A stretch of 64,000 nt of DNA from Mycobacterium arosiense ATCC BAA-1401 = DSM 45069 (GTDB taxonomy: Bacteria > Actinomycetota > Actinomycetes > Mycobacteriales > Mycobacteriaceae). The position numbers and the translations under genes are program-made. Each line of letters opens with the position of its first letter. Position 1 is the first letter of the stretch. A model generated the notes under the pieces. That model was given only the letters and a program-made list of their open reading frames with translations, was not told where the DNA came from and ran no database searches. The stretch is taken from positions 25,244 through 89,243 of the forward strand of contig NZ_MVHG01000017.1 of the NCBI RefSeq assembly GCF_002086125.1, read 5' to 3'. Positions 50,840-59,624 of this stretch are shown here, piece by piece.

Positions 50840-52243
50840 ATGGACCGCAGCGTCGTACAAGTCATCTCACCACACACCGAAGAACCCATCGCCGAGGTCG
50901 ATGCGGCGGGATCCGACGGTGTCGACGCCGCGGTGGCCGCCGCGCGCGCGGCCTTGACGTCGGCGCCCTGGGGCCGCAGCGAACCATCGGAACGAATCGC
51001 CGCTATCCGGCGTTTGGCCGACATCTATGACCGGCGCCGCGGCGAGATGGCCGACACCATCACCGCCGAGATCGGCGCGCCGATCAGCTTCGCCCAGCGT
51101 GCCCAGGTCGGCCTGCCCGCATTCATGATCCGCGCTTTCTGCGACCTGGCCGAGCGGCATCAGTGGCAGGAGACCAGGGCCGGATTCTTCGGCAGCGACG
51201 TGCTGGTCCGCAAAGAGCCCGTCGGCGTCGTCGCGGCGATCGTGCCGTGGAACATGCCCCAATTCCTCATCGTCACCAAGCTGGTGCCCGCGCTGCTGGC
51301 CGGCTGCACCGTCGTGCTGAAGCCCGCGCCCGAAAGCCCGTTGGATGCCTTGCTTTTAGCCGAGATGATCGACGAGGCGGGCCTGCCGCCCGGCGCCGTC
51401 AGCGTGCTGCCCGGCGACGCGACCCTCGGCGCCTACCTGGTCGGCCACCGCGGCGTGGACAAGGTGTCGTTCACCGGCTCCACCGCGGCCGGGCACGCCG
51501 TCGCCGCGGCCTGCGCGGCCAACCTCACCAAGGTCAGCCTCGAACTCGGCGGAAAGTCCGCGGCCCTGGTCCTCGACGACGCGGCGCCCGACAAGGTCGC
51601 CGCCGGGGTGCGATCGGCCAGCCTGTCCAACAGCGGCCAGATCTGCAACGCCCTGACCCGCGTCCTGGTGCCCCATGCGCGCCATGACGAGTACGTCGAC
51701 GCGCTCGCCGCGGAGATGTCCGGCCTTCGCGTCGGCGATCCCGCCGACCCGAAAACCCAGCTCGGCCCCCTGGTCTCTCGTCGCCAGCAGCAGCGCGTTC
51801 GCGATTACATCCACGTCGGTCGACGGGAGGGCGCGCGGCTGATCGTCGGCGGCGCCGACATGCCCGACGGACTCGACCGTGGCTGGTACGTCCGACCCAC
51901 CCTGTTCGCGGCGGCCGACAACGCCATGCGCATCGCACGGGAGGAGATTTTCGGCCCCGTCATCACCGTCATCCCCTATCGCGACGAGGACCAGGCGGTC
52001 GCGATCGCCAACGATTCGGACTACGGCCTGGCCGGATCGGTGTGGGGCAACGACACCGACCGGGCCCTGGCACTCGCCGCGCGGATCCACACCGGGACGG
52101 TCGGCATCAATCAGGGCTACACCATGGACCCGTTTGCGCCCTTCGGCGGCGTCAAAGGCAGTGGCTACGGCCGAGAACTCGGACCCGAAGGGCTCGACGG
52201 CTACGTGGATACCAAATCGATCGCCGTGGCGCCGGCCGGCTAA
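50840..52243 (+). CDS. Aldehyde dehydrogenase (NAD(P)-dependent)
   Basis: A 467-aa ALDH. VPWNMPQFLIVTKLVPALLAGCTVVLKPAPESP (in part) is the cofactor region with the Lys, FTGSTAAG the NAD-turn, SLELGGKS contains the catalytic Glu, NSGQICNA the nucleophilic Cys, and EEIFGPV and PFGGVKGSGYGRELG end motifs. It is divergent from the Rieske oxygenase operon, with the candidate MarR operator between, and probably oxidises an aldehyde intermediate of the same pathway. GGGAGG precedes ATG 50840. Confidence 0.93.
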   Translation: MDRSVVQVISPHTEEPIAEVDAAGSDGVDAAVAAARAALTSAPWGRSEPSERIAAIRRLADIYDRRRGEMADTITAEIGAPISFAQRAQVGLPAFMIRAFCDLAERHQWQETRAGFFGSDVLVRKEPVGVVAAIVPWNMPQFLIVTKLVPALLAGCTVVLKPAPESPLDALLLAEMIDEAGLPPGAVSVLPGDATLGAYLVGHRGVDKVSFTGSTAAGHAVAAACAANLTKVSLELGGKSAALVLDDAAPDKVAAGVRSASLSNSGQICNALTRVLVPHARHDEYVDALAAEMSGLRVGDPADPKTQLGPLVSRRQQQRVRDYIHVGRREGARLIVGGADMPDGLDRGWYVRPTLFAAADNAMRIAREEIFGPVITVIPYRDEDQAVAIANDSDYGLAGSVWGNDTDRALALAARIHTGTVGINQGYTMDPFAPFGGVKGSGYGRELGPEGLDGYVDTKSIAVAPAG

Positions 52244-52388
52244 AGCCCTTCCGCTCTTGACGTACCTGCGCACCAACTCGGCGGTGCGCCTTCCCAGGCT
52301 GCGCGCGTAAGAGCAGTAAGGTTGCCCCGTCACCTCATAGTGCCGAGATGGCCAAAATCGGGCCCACCAAAAACCTGACACATGGGAG

Positions 52389-54029
52389 ATGACAGTGAGC
52401 AGATTCCTGGAGTCGATGCTCAGCGCCGCCGAGTCAAGCAACCATGGCTTGGTCACCGGAGACCCCGGTTCGCCCGTTCGGTCTACCTGGCGTGACGTTC
52501 ATCAGCGCGCTCGGCGGGTGGCTGGTGGATTGGCCGCGCTGGGGATCGGTCCGGGTGATCGGGTCGGTGTGCTGGCCGGTGCCCCGGTGGAAGTCGCACC
52601 GATCGCGCAGGGAGTGTGGTTGCGAGGCGCGTGTTTGACGATGCTGCAGCAGCCGACGCCGCGCACCGATCTACAGGTATGGGTACACGACACCTTGGCG
52701 GTCATCACCATGATTGAGGCGACCGTCGTGATCGTGTCAGATCCGTTCATGGCCGTCCGGGAGGTGCTGGCCGGGCACGCTGTCACAGTGGTAACGTTCG
52801 CCGAGTTATTAAACGCCGCACCGATTGACGCCGTCGACAGCGATGAAGCCGACTTGGCGCTCCTGCAGTTGACCTCGGGCTCGACGGATTGCCCCAAAGC
52901 GGTGACGATCACCCATGCCAATGTGATCGCCAATGCCGAGGCGATGTTCGTGGGCGCCCAGTACGACCTGGATATCGATGTGATCGTGAGCTGGTTGCCT
53001 CTGTTTCATGACATGGGGATGACCGGATTTCTGACGGTGCCAATGCTATTCGGTGCCGAGTTGGTCAAGATCACTCCGGTCGACTTCCTGTCCGATATCT
53101 TGTTGTGGCCCAGATTGATCGACAAATACCGGGCCACCATGACCGCGGCGCCGAATTTTGCCTACGCGTTACTGGCCAAGCGGTTACGGCGGCATGCCCA
53201 GCCCGGCGATTTCGATCTGTCGTCGTTACGGTGGGCCTTGTCAGGTTCCGAACAGGTCGATCCGGCCGATGTGGAAGAACTTTGTGCGGCCGGGGCGCCG
53301 TTCGGGCTGCGTTCCGAAGCGATCTTGCCGGCGTATGGAATGGCCGAAACGACTGTGGCAGTGTTTTTTTCGGAGTGCGGCCACGGCCTGGTCGTCGATG
53401 AGGTAAACCGCGACATGCTGGCGGTGCTGCGTCGGGCAGTGCCCGCCGCCACCGGCAACACCTGCCGGCTGGCTTCGCTGGGCCCACCGCTGAAGGGTAT
53501 GCAGGCCCGCATCGTTGATGAGGACGGCGCCGTCCAGCCAACGCGCGGCGTGGGGCTGATCGAGGTGCGAGGAGACTCGGTCACATCCGGGTACGTCACG
53601 ACGGGCGGCTTTGTAGCCGCCCAAGACGACCAGGGCTGGCTGAATACCGGCGATCTGGGTTATTTCACTGAGCTAGGCCACGTCGTGGTTTGCGGCCGGG
53701 CCAAGGACGTCATCATCATGGCCGGACGCAACATCTACCCCACTGATGTCGAACGTGCCGCCGGGCGGGTGGCCGGGGTGCGCGCAGGGTGTGTGGCGGC
53801 CGTGCGACTCGATGCCGGCCGGTCGCGGGAATCGTTTGCCGTTGCGGTCGAATCGAATGACGTCAATGACCCCGCCCAAGTACGGCGCATCAAGCACGAG
53901 GTTGCCCACGAAGTCGTCACCGAAGTCGCGGCGCGCCCGCGCAATGTGGTGGTACTGGCCCCAGGTGCGATTCCCAAGACACCGTCGGGAAAGTTAAGGC
54001 GCGGCTACGCGCTGTCCCTGGTCACCTGA
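52389..54029 (+). CDS. Fatty-acyl-AMP ligase/acyl-CoA synthetase (FadD family)
   Basis: A 546-aa ANL adenylating enzyme. [22 protein letters not shown] is the P-loop, [14 protein letters not shown] is the FAAL/FadD-type A5-like motif, [14 protein letters not shown] and DGW-like [14 protein letters not shown] contribute the adenylate site, and KTPSGKLRR carries the catalytic Lys. The [20 protein letters not shown] hinge is standard. The SWLPxFHDMGM motif is typical of fatty-acyl-AMP ligases that feed polyketide synthases, but no PKS is adjacent, and a CoA-ligase role is possible. It is preceded by ~145 bp of noncoding DNA after the ALDH gene. Confidence 0.87.
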   Translation: MTVSRFLESMLSAAESSNHGLVTGDPGSPVRSTWRDVHQRARRVAGGLAALGIGPGDRVGVLAGAPVEVAPIAQGVWLRGACLTMLQQPTPRTDLQVWVHDTLAVITMIEATVVIVSDPFMAVREVLAGHAVTVVTFAELLNAAPIDAVDSDEADLALLQLTSGSTDCPKAVTITHANVIANAEAMFVGAQYDLDIDVIVSWLPLFHDMGMTGFLTVPMLFGAELVKITPVDFLSDILLWPRLIDKYRATMTAAPNFAYALLAKRLRRHAQPGDFDLSSLRWALSGSEQVDPADVEELCAAGAPFGLRSEAILPAYGMAETTVAVFFSECGHGLVVDEVNRDMLAVLRRAVPAATGNTCRLASLGPPLKGMQARIVDEDGAVQPTRGVGLIEVRGDSVTSGYVTTGGFVAAQDDQGWLNTGDLGYFTELGHVVVCGRAKDVIIMAGRNIYPTDVERAAGRVAGVRAGCVAAVRLDAGRSRESFAVAVESNDVNDPAQVRRIKHEVAHEVVTEVAARPRNVVVLAPGAIPKTPSGKLRRGYALSLVT

Positions 54030-54046
54030 CGCGCTGAGATCGGCCG

Positions 54047-54325
54047 CTAGCTGGTCTCGCTGGCGACGTACACGGCGACATACCCGATGGGGATGCCGGT
54101 CCAAGTTGCGATGCACTCCCGCGCCGCCAGCTCAACGGTGGCCCGGCTGCTGGCGCGGGTGACCCTGCCGACCTCGGGAATCCGGATCATCCATCCATCC
54201 GAGTCGCGAGTGATTTCGATGTCGAAGCACTGGCCGACCATCGGGCACGTCACGCGGGGAGCGACCCGCGCTCGGCGGGCGCTGCGCAACGATTGACGGC
54301 GCAACAGAGCGGGCTGAACAGGCAT
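54047..54325 (-). CDS. HicB-like small protein
   Basis: A protein of 92 aa from the ATG at 54325, or 64 aa from the ATG at 54241. The shared part FDIEITRDSDGWMIRIPEVGRVT and AARECIATWTGIP looks like the partial RNase H fold of HicB antitoxins (a beta-beta-beta-alpha with a GWxxxxPE motif). No HicA toxin gene or DNA-binding tail is visible next to it, so a solitary HicB-like protein is the best description. The short form is the more likely product, given the basic, low-complexity character of the extension. Confidence 0.55.
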   Translation of the reverse strand: MPVQPALLRRQSLRSARRARVAPRVTCPMVGQCFDIEITRDSDGWMIRIPEVGRVTRASSRATVELAARECIATWTGIPIGYVAVYVASETS

Positions 54326-54494
54326 GGCTGCTTTCCTGAGTCGCGAACGAACCGCGGGCAAGACTAATCCAGCATCCAGGCGAAAACCTAATTGGCGGTC
54401 TCAAGCGGATAACGACGAAATGACGACGACGAAATGACGACGTATTCCTCGTCTCCGGGCAGTAACCGAGTGGCGGCAGCCGCCGAGGCTATGA

Positions 54495-54510
54495 TGTGAC
54501 GTAGACCACA
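54495..54510. promoter_or_regulatory. CRP-like site
   Basis: TGTGA-CGTAGA-CCACA matches the cAMP receptor protein consensus TGTGA-N6-TCACA at nine of ten positions and lies 43 bp before the ATG at 54554. Extending to GATGTG...CACATC adds two more symmetric bases. A mycobacterial CRP (Rv3676-like) is the likely binder. Confidence 0.6.
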
Positions 54511-54553
54511 TCTCGTCGTGGCATGTTGCGGGCGTCACACCGAAGGGGATTTC

Positions 54554-54769
54554 ATGGTTGGCGTGGATCGTCCCCATAAGACCGTCATCGCGCCTCGTAC
54601 CGGCGCGGCGGTCAATTCACACCGTCTGCTCGTTGCCGTCCTGACCGTCACCGTCTTCATCTGCGCGATTGTGGGTGTCATCGCGGCCGCGATGATGGGG
54701 CAAACCACCGCCGCGCTCCTCATCGCGTTGGTGGCCGGTGGGTGGTTCTCGGCCGCCGCATTGTGCTGA
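54554..54769 (+). CDS. 71-aa membrane peptide
   Basis: A 71-residue protein with a basic N-terminus (VGVDRPHKTVIAPRTG) and two hydrophobic segments, LLVAVLTVTVFICAIVGVIAAAM and TTAALLIALVAGGWFSAAALC. AAGGGGA lies seven bases before the ATG, and a CRP-like site lies upstream. No family recognised. It is convergent with the large unplaced protein that ends at 54793. Confidence 0.6.
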   Translation: MVGVDRPHKTVIAPRTGAAVNSHRLLVAVLTVTVFICAIVGVIAAAMMGQTTAALLIALVAGGWFSAAALC

Positions 54770-54792
54770 CCGCCGCGAAGGGCTTTATCTCG

Positions 54793-56922
54793 CTACGGTG
54801 AGTCCCGCTCGGTGCAGCGCGGAAGCCGCTGCAGCGCCCCGGGATCGCTCTGCACCCGCAGGCGGCGTCGTCCGTCCTCCTCGGTGTCGACGCCAACGGG
54901 CGCCTCGTTGCCGCCCGCGCTGGCCGGATCGATAACAAGCTCCAGTTGGTCGGCGTCGACGAACAAGACGGCGTCGTCGTGCGACAGCCTCCACGGGTGG
55001 CCGCCGGTGGGCCACCGGCCACCGACGGCGCGGACGCCGGCGCCGTTGCCTTCCGAATCTTCGTCCGCATTGGCCGCGACGCAATCAATCCACAGCTTTG
55101 CCGGCACCGGGCGGAAATACACCGCGAGGCGTTGCCGATTGAGGTCGACGTCAATCGGCATCCCGATCGGAGGAAGCGACGTGCCTTCGGGTTGGTCGTT
55201 CAGCGATTTCTTGACCTGACGGGAACCGATTCCGGTGCCGAACCAGTCGATGGTCAGGACGGTGGTGATGTACTGCGCGATGGCCAGGGTCAACAATCCC
55301 CCTGCGCCGGCGGCACCCACCCCGGCCGCCCCCGCGACCCAGGTCACCGGCAGCGCGAGCAGACCGATGACGGCCGCCGCTCCCGCGGCCGTGGCCACTT
55401 TGCCGGCCGCGGTCAGGCTGAAGTCCGCAGTCACGTCCGGCTCAGAGTTCTGCGCCGGTCGCACCCCCACCGTCCGCGGCAGCCGATCGAATCGCTCCCT
55501 GACCCGCTTGACTTGCGCCTCGTACTGCTCGGTGCTCAGGTGATGGGAGCGCTTCCTCTCGCCGGCCAGATTCAGCGTCTCTTCCAGAAGCTCGATGGTG
55601 TCAATGTCCTCGCGCAGCAGCTCTTTCCCCTTCGGGTCGCGCGGGATGTCGCCGAGGCCCATCTCATAGGTCACCTTGAACGTGGCCTTGAAGTCGTAGA
55701 GCGTGGTTTCGGCGCTCACGGTGCCGTCGACGACCAACCGGCCATCCCCGGTTCGCGGCACGATGTCGGCGTCGAGGCCGTCGAGGCTTCGATCTTGCCC
55801 GCCGATGCTGATGGTCTTCGGCCCCGCCAGCGCGCACGGCGCATCGGGGTCGAAGTCGCGCTCGTCGAGATCGAAACTGTTCATCACGGTGTCACGGACC
55901 TGCCGCAAAATGCTCCACCCGGTGGCGGCCAAAGCCGCCCTCTCACCCGGGTTTTCGGCGAGAACGGACGGGGGCAGCTCCTCGCCGGGCGGCAACTCGC
56001 GCAGCGTATGCAGCTGCACCACCATAGATTCCTCGGTCACGTCGCCCACCTCGAAGCGCTGCACCATAGCGTCGAGCTGCTTGACCGTGCTGTCGTCCTG
56101 CGCGTCCGGGTCCACGTCCACCGGCGACGGCAGTAGCGCCTGAATCCCGTTGTCTCCCATCGCCTCCAGTTGCGGGCGGATCGCGTCGGCGATCTGGGCG
56201 GCGAGCGAGTCGAGCACCCTGGTTCTGGCTTCGTCATCCGAGAGGCCGGGATGTTGCAGCTTCTCCAGCTTCACCATGAGCTCCCCGGCGATGCTGTGGG
56301 TGATCCAGTGCGCCTCGGCGTAATCGAGCTCCCAGCTGACCCGGGGGTCCTGTCCGGCAAAGACCGTGACCCCGCCCGCACGCCGCTCGGCGCGCGGACC
56401 GAACAGCCACCCGCCGTACCGGTCTGGCGACGGCCCGGCCACCAGCGCGGGAGCGTCCTGGGCGGTGAAGTTCAGCGCGATCGTCTGCTTGCCCGGCTCT
56501 ATCTGGTGCGGCTCGAGCTGATCGTGAATCGTCAACCGCCCGAACAGCGGAATCTCGTTGTACGCAATCTCGCGCGACTCGCCGGCACGCGGTCCATCCG
56601 GGATCGTGATGGTGGCCGGCGGCAGCGATACCAGCGGGATGCAGGTGACCGAATCGAAGACGATCTTCGAATCGAAAATCACCAGGTCTATCGCAAAGTG
56701 CCGCCGCGGGTCGCGCAATTCACCGTCGGCTTCCTCCTGCCACAGCCGCTGTTGGGCGCCGAGGATGAACCAGACCCGGTCCAGGGTGAGGTCGAGTGTG
56801 GCCGTCGCCGAATAGCCGGCGCCGTCGACCGACTGGCTGTACTTGTCGCCGCTGAACATTTCGGCCGTCTGATCCTGCACGCGTTCGCGGTGGATCTCGA
56901 TGATCGTGTCGGGGCGATGCAT
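54793..56922 (-). CDS. Large protein of unknown family with a central-distal membrane segment
   Basis: A 709-aa protein without any family I recognise. The N-terminal ~500 residues are soluble, acidic and rich in beta-type patterns (LTLDRVWFILGAQQRLWQEE, FAIDLVIFDSKIVFDSVTC, IPLFGRLTIHDQLEP, ALNFTAQDAPALVAG). Residues ~505-565 are strongly hydrophobic and Gly/Ala-rich (AAGAAAVIGLLALPVTWVAG... ITTVLTIDWFGTG), probably two membrane helices. The last ~140 residues are soluble. ATG at 56922 has GGAG eight bases upstream. Starts at 56952 and 57036 are possible but lack an SD. The pattern of repeated beta elements could be lipid-binding, but this is only a guess. Confidence 0.6.
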   Translation of the reverse strand: MHRPDTIIEIHRERVQDQTAEMFSGDKYSQSVDGAGYSATATLDLTLDRVWFILGAQQRLWQEEADGELRDPRRHFAIDLVIFDSKIVFDSVTCIPLVSLPPATITIPDGPRAGESREIAYNEIPLFGRLTIHDQLEPHQIEPGKQTIALNFTAQDAPALVAGPSPDRYGGWLFGPRAERRAGGVTVFAGQDPRVSWELDYAEAHWITHSIAGELMVKLEKLQHPGLSDDEARTRVLDSLAAQIADAIRPQLEAMGDNGIQALLPSPVDVDPDAQDDSTVKQLDAMVQRFEVGDVTEESMVVQLHTLRELPPGEELPPSVLAENPGERAALAATGWSILRQVRDTVMNSFDLDERDFDPDAPCALAGPKTISIGGQDRSLDGLDADIVPRTGDGRLVVDGTVSAETTLYDFKATFKVTYEMGLGDIPRDPKGKELLREDIDTIELLEETLNLAGERKRSHHLSTEQYEAQVKRVRERFDRLPRTVGVRPAQNSEPDVTADFSLTAAGKVATAAGAAAVIGLLALPVTWVAGAAGVGAAGAGGLLTLAIAQYITTVLTIDWFGTGIGSRQVKKSLNDQPEGTSLPPIGMPIDVDLNRQRLAVYFRPVPAKLWIDCVAANADEDSEGNGAGVRAVGGRWPTGGHPWRLSHDDAVLFVDADQLELVIDPASAGGNEAPVGVDTEEDGRRRLRVQSDPGALQRLPRCTERDSP

Positions 56923-57062
56923 GTCATGACTCCGTCCCTCGGCGGTACGCATGGCGCCGTCGTCGTAGTGGGCTCGAGTGAACGTGGACGATGCACCAGA
57001 AAAGACGGACGCCAAAGCCGTTGCGCTAGATCGCAATTCGTTCGCAATCTGCTCGCACCTAG

Positions 57063-57362
57063 CTACGGACGTTCTTCAATCACGCACTGAACGATTCCGC
57101 TGGCAAAGCCTGGTTCAAATCCCATGTGCGCCACTTTCTCGGCCTCCGCAGCCGGGGAGACACCGGAATCGAGATCCTGCTCAATGACGCCAACGAGCTG
57201 GAGGCTTTGGGGGTCGTGCCCCGCCAGCGGCTCGGTCATCTTCCCTACGCAACGGCGATATCCGCTGTAGTCGGCGTGCGCAGACGCCGTCAGCACCGGC
57301 GGCCCGACGATCAAGACCCCGGCGGCCACGCCAACCCCGGCGGCGACGTAGATGAATCGCAC
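57063..57362 (-). CDS. Small secreted protein, DUF732-like
   Basis: A 99-aa protein from GTG 57362: a signal segment (RFIYVAAGVGVAAGVLIVG) with AHA-D cleavage, then DYSGYRRCVGKMTEP and a C-terminal GIVQCVIEE. The two cysteines and the alternating helix pattern (SLQLVGVIEQDLDSGVSPAAEAEKVA, in part) resemble the mycobacterial DUF732 family of exported proteins. An ATG 15 codons upstream (57407) would give a longer start. Function unknown. It lies between the large unplaced gene and the tRNA fragment. Confidence 0.65.
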   Translation of the reverse strand: MRFIYVAAGVGVAAGVLIVGPPVLTASAHADYSGYRRCVGKMTEPLAGHDPQSLQLVGVIEQDLDSGVSPAAEAEKVAHMGFEPGFASGIVQCVIEERP

Positions 57363-57411
57363 GGGTTGCAGGATACCCAGCCACAACGATCGATAATCAG
57401 CAAACAATCGG

Positions 57412-57434
57412 TGGAGCTAAAGGGACTCGAACCC
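57412..57434 (-). repeat. Partial tRNA-Ala 3' end, direct repeat of 58230-58252
   Basis: TGGAGCTAAAGGGACTCGAA and the following CCC match the 3' end (T-arm and acceptor) of the intact tRNA-Ala gene at 58230-58302 at 22 of 23 positions, in the same orientation. The rest of a tRNA is absent, so this is a fragment. The layout equals an att-site pair left by integration at a tRNA 3' end. The ~800 bp between the repeats hold only a toxin-antitoxin pair. Confidence 0.75.
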
Positions 57435-57454
57435 GTGCGCTCCCCTTCGGCAGC

Positions 57455-57838
57455 TCAGCCCTCGTGGTAGCTCCAGCTACGCAGTTTCTCTGCAATCTCG
57501 TCGAGATCGGGCATTGCGCCGGCGGCCACCCCGATCACAAGGTCGAAACGCTCGTCCTCCGGCGCGCTGATCCATTGAGCGTTGATGGCCAGGAACGTCC
57601 GGCAGGCCGTCCACGCAAGTCGCTTGTTGCCGTCCACCAACGCGTGATTCCGTGCCAGAGAATGCAGCAGCGCGGCCGCCTTCAGGTGCAGACCTAAGTA
57701 CGCATCCTGGCCAAACACCGACGCGCGCGGTCGCGCCAGGGCCGATTCAAGCAAGCCGTAGTCGCTGACCACGACGTCCTTTCCCACGGCCTCTCGGGCA
57801 ATTTCGAGCAGATCTTCGAGATCGAGGTAATCAGTCAC
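57455..57838 (-). CDS. Fic/Doc-family toxin of a toxin-antitoxin module
   Basis: A 127-aa Doc-type protein. HALVDGNKRLAWTA is the Fic motif (HxFx-D/E-GNKRxxW, with Leu in place of Phe), and DYLDLEDLLEIAREAVG plus DYGLLESALARPRASVFG match the Doc N-terminal part. Doc phosphorylates elongation factor Tu in the P1 system; the target here is inferred. It overlaps its upstream antitoxin by four bases (ATGA). It sits between the tRNA fragment and the intact tRNA-Ala, so it is likely part of a small integrated module. Confidence 0.88.
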   Translation of the reverse strand: MTDYLDLEDLLEIAREAVGKDVVVSDYGLLESALARPRASVFGQDAYLGLHLKAAALLHSLARNHALVDGNKRLAWTACRTFLAINAQWISAPEDERFDLVIGVAAGAMPDLDEIAEKLRSWSYHEG

Positions 57839-58041
57839 GCGTCCTTGAGGCGCTCCAAGACCCCGGCCTCCTCGCGGACCACGCGCTGCAGCGCCGCGGT
57901 GACGTTGGCCTTGTGCGCCCGCCGGGCGATGTACTCGTCGATGGCAGACAGCGCGACGGCCTGCATCGACCGGCCCTCGGCGGCGGCCTGCCGGCGCAGC
58001 GCTTCTGCCTGCTGCTCACTGGGGCGCAAGGTCATTCCCAT
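57835..58041 (-). CDS. Ribbon-helix-helix antitoxin partner of Doc
   Basis: A 68-aa protein with a Met-rich start (MGMTLRPSEQQAEALRRQAAAEGRSMQAVALSAIDEYIARR, in part). The segment LRPSEQQAEALRRQAAAEGRS followed by AVALSAIDEYIARR is an Arc/CopG-type ribbon-helix-helix, and the acidic tail would bind the toxin. Doc toxins usually pair with Phd proteins, but here the partner looks like a CopG-type protein. ATG 58041 or the second ATG at 58035 both fit. Translation is coupled to doc. Confidence 0.8.
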   Translation of the reverse strand: MGMTLRPSEQQAEALRRQAAAEGRSMQAVALSAIDEYIARRAHKANVTAALQRVVREEAGVLERLKDA

Positions 58042-58229
58042 GACCCAAGATGATACCTGCTTGATACCACCGGTCTAAGCCTTCACACGAATCGCAACGC
58101 CCCCGGCACCGCGGCGGCCTGGCCGCACATAGATAGTTCTGGGAACCTTTGCCGCTGGGGGTTTTCGATTCGAGGCGCGGCGAGCAATTGAAAAACCGCT
58201 CCGATAGCTGTTCTGAACTGGTTAGAAAG

Positions 58230-58302
58230 TGGAGCTAAGGGGACTCGAACCCCTGACCCCCACACTGCCAGTGTGGTGCGCTACCAGCTGCGCCATAGCC
58301 CC
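58230..58302 (-). tRNA. tRNA-Ala (anticodon GGC)
   Basis: The minus strand folds into a full cloverleaf: acceptor GGGGCTA with TAGCTCC, D-arm around GCGCAGCTGGTAGCGC, anticodon stem CCACA/TGTGG with loop CTGGCAG (anticodon GGC), and T-arm GGGGTTCGAGTCCCC. The discriminator base is A73 at position 58230. CCA is not encoded. It is the intact partner of the fragment at 57412, and both lie on the same strand. Confidence 0.95.
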
Positions 58303-58358
58303 GCGAAGTCGTGCCCATCGAAGCTACACCACCGGTAACCGTCCTTCAAAGTTGCTGC

Positions 58359-59624
58359 TCAGACCGGCTCGACGTCCGCCTCGGACGCCAGGAGATCGGC
58401 CTCGAGATCCGCCGCCGTGCGGGTCTCCGGCGCCACCACCCAACCGATGGCGGCGATCAGCAGAACGATCCCGCTGATGACGAAGCCCCACATATAGCTG
58501 AACTGCTCGGCGGCCCAACCGACCGCCATGGACCCGACGATGGCACCCAGATCCGACATCATTTGCACCGTCGCCACCGGGAGGCCCGCGCGTGCCTCGT
58601 TGCCCAGGATGTCGGCGACGGCGGCCTGCAGCGGTGACATGTAGATCCCCGTCATCGCTCCGACCACGCCGGCCGCCACCATGAAGACCGGCAAAGACGC
58701 GACGAAGCCCAGCCACACGGTCGCCGCTCCGGATGTCACCAGCCCGATGATCAACAGGGTGCGCCGCCCCATCCGGTCCGACAGGTAGCCGCTGGGGATG
58801 ACCGCCAACGCGTTTCCACCCGCGAACGCCGCGAGCACCACGCCGATGATGCCGATGCCCCGGCCCATCACATCGGAGATGAACAGAGGGACCAGCGCGA
58901 CGCGAAGGCCGAACGCGGACCAACCGGTCGCGAAGTTCGACAGCAGCGCCGAACGGTACGCGCGAACCCCCAGCGCCTCGCGCAGCGTCACCGTGGATCG
59001 CGTGGGGGGCGGCGGCGCGGCCAGCGCCGAATTCCGCAAGCTGTAGAACAGCACCACCGCGACGGCCAGCATGGCGACGCCGTAGACCACGAACGGAGCG
59101 GTCAACCCCCACCCCGCCGCCAGGCCGCCGACCGCCGGGCCGCCGACGGCGCCCACCATGAACGAGGTGGTGAACAGACCGGCGATCCGGCCGCGCGCAT
59201 CGGGAGGGCTGATGTGGATCATCAGCCCCAGCGCCGAGACGTAAAACATCGTCGACCCGATGCCGCTGAAAACGCGGAAAAGCATTAGCTGCCAGTAAGC
59301 CTGGGAAAAGGCGCACGCGGCGGTGGACACCGCCACGATCAGCAAACCGCCGATGTAGATGCGCCGCTCACCCAACCGTTCGGTGAGCAGTCCACTGATC
59401 GGCGCGAAGCACAACCGGCTCAATGAAAAGACGGTGACCAAGAAAGTCACCGCCTTGATGCTCACCCCGAAGGTACGCGCAAAGGTCGGCAGCGCCGGCG
59501 AGATCACGCCGTAGCCAAGGGCGATCGTGATATTCGCCCAGCTCAGAATCCAGACTTCACGCGGCAGCCGGCTAGAACGGGACGCACGCCCCCCCGAGCG
59601 GACAAGCCGGCGGGAAAAAGTCAC
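58359..59624 (-). CDS. MFS transporter
   Basis: A 421-aa major facilitator with twelve hydrophobic segments. Between helices 2 and 3 lies [17 protein letters not shown], the MFS motif A (GxLaDrxGrkxxl), and [17 protein letters not shown] in the second half is its repeat. The N-terminus before helix 1 is Arg/Ser-rich. It could be a drug or metabolite exporter. It overlaps the end of pgmA by four bases (stop and start at 59621-59624) and is translated after it. Confidence 0.88.
   Translation of the reverse strand: MTFSRRLVRSGGRASRSSRLPREVWILSWANITIALGYGVISPALPTFARTFGVSIKAVTFLVTVFSLSRLCFAPISGLLTERLGERRIYIGGLLIVAVSTAACAFSQAYWQLMLFRVFSGIGSTMFYVSALGLMIHISPPDARGRIAGLFTTSFMVGAVGGPAVGGLAAGWGLTAPFVVYGVAMLAVAVVLFYSLRNSALAAPPPPTRSTVTLREALGVRAYRSALLSNFATGWSAFGLRVALVPLFISDVMGRGIGIIGVVLAAFAGGNALAVIPSGYLSDRMGRRTLLIIGLVTSGAATVWLGFVASLPVFMVAAGVVGAMTGIYMSPLQAAVADILGNEARAGLPVATVQMMSDLGAIVGSMAVGWAAEQFSYMWGFVISGIVLLIAAIGWVVAPETRTAADLEADLLASEADVEPV

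Noticed and set aside
57412..57485. A second complete tRNA gene
   Set aside because: Only the acceptor/T-arm part matches. The anticodon arm and D-arm are absent and the downstream sequence does not fold as a tRNA.
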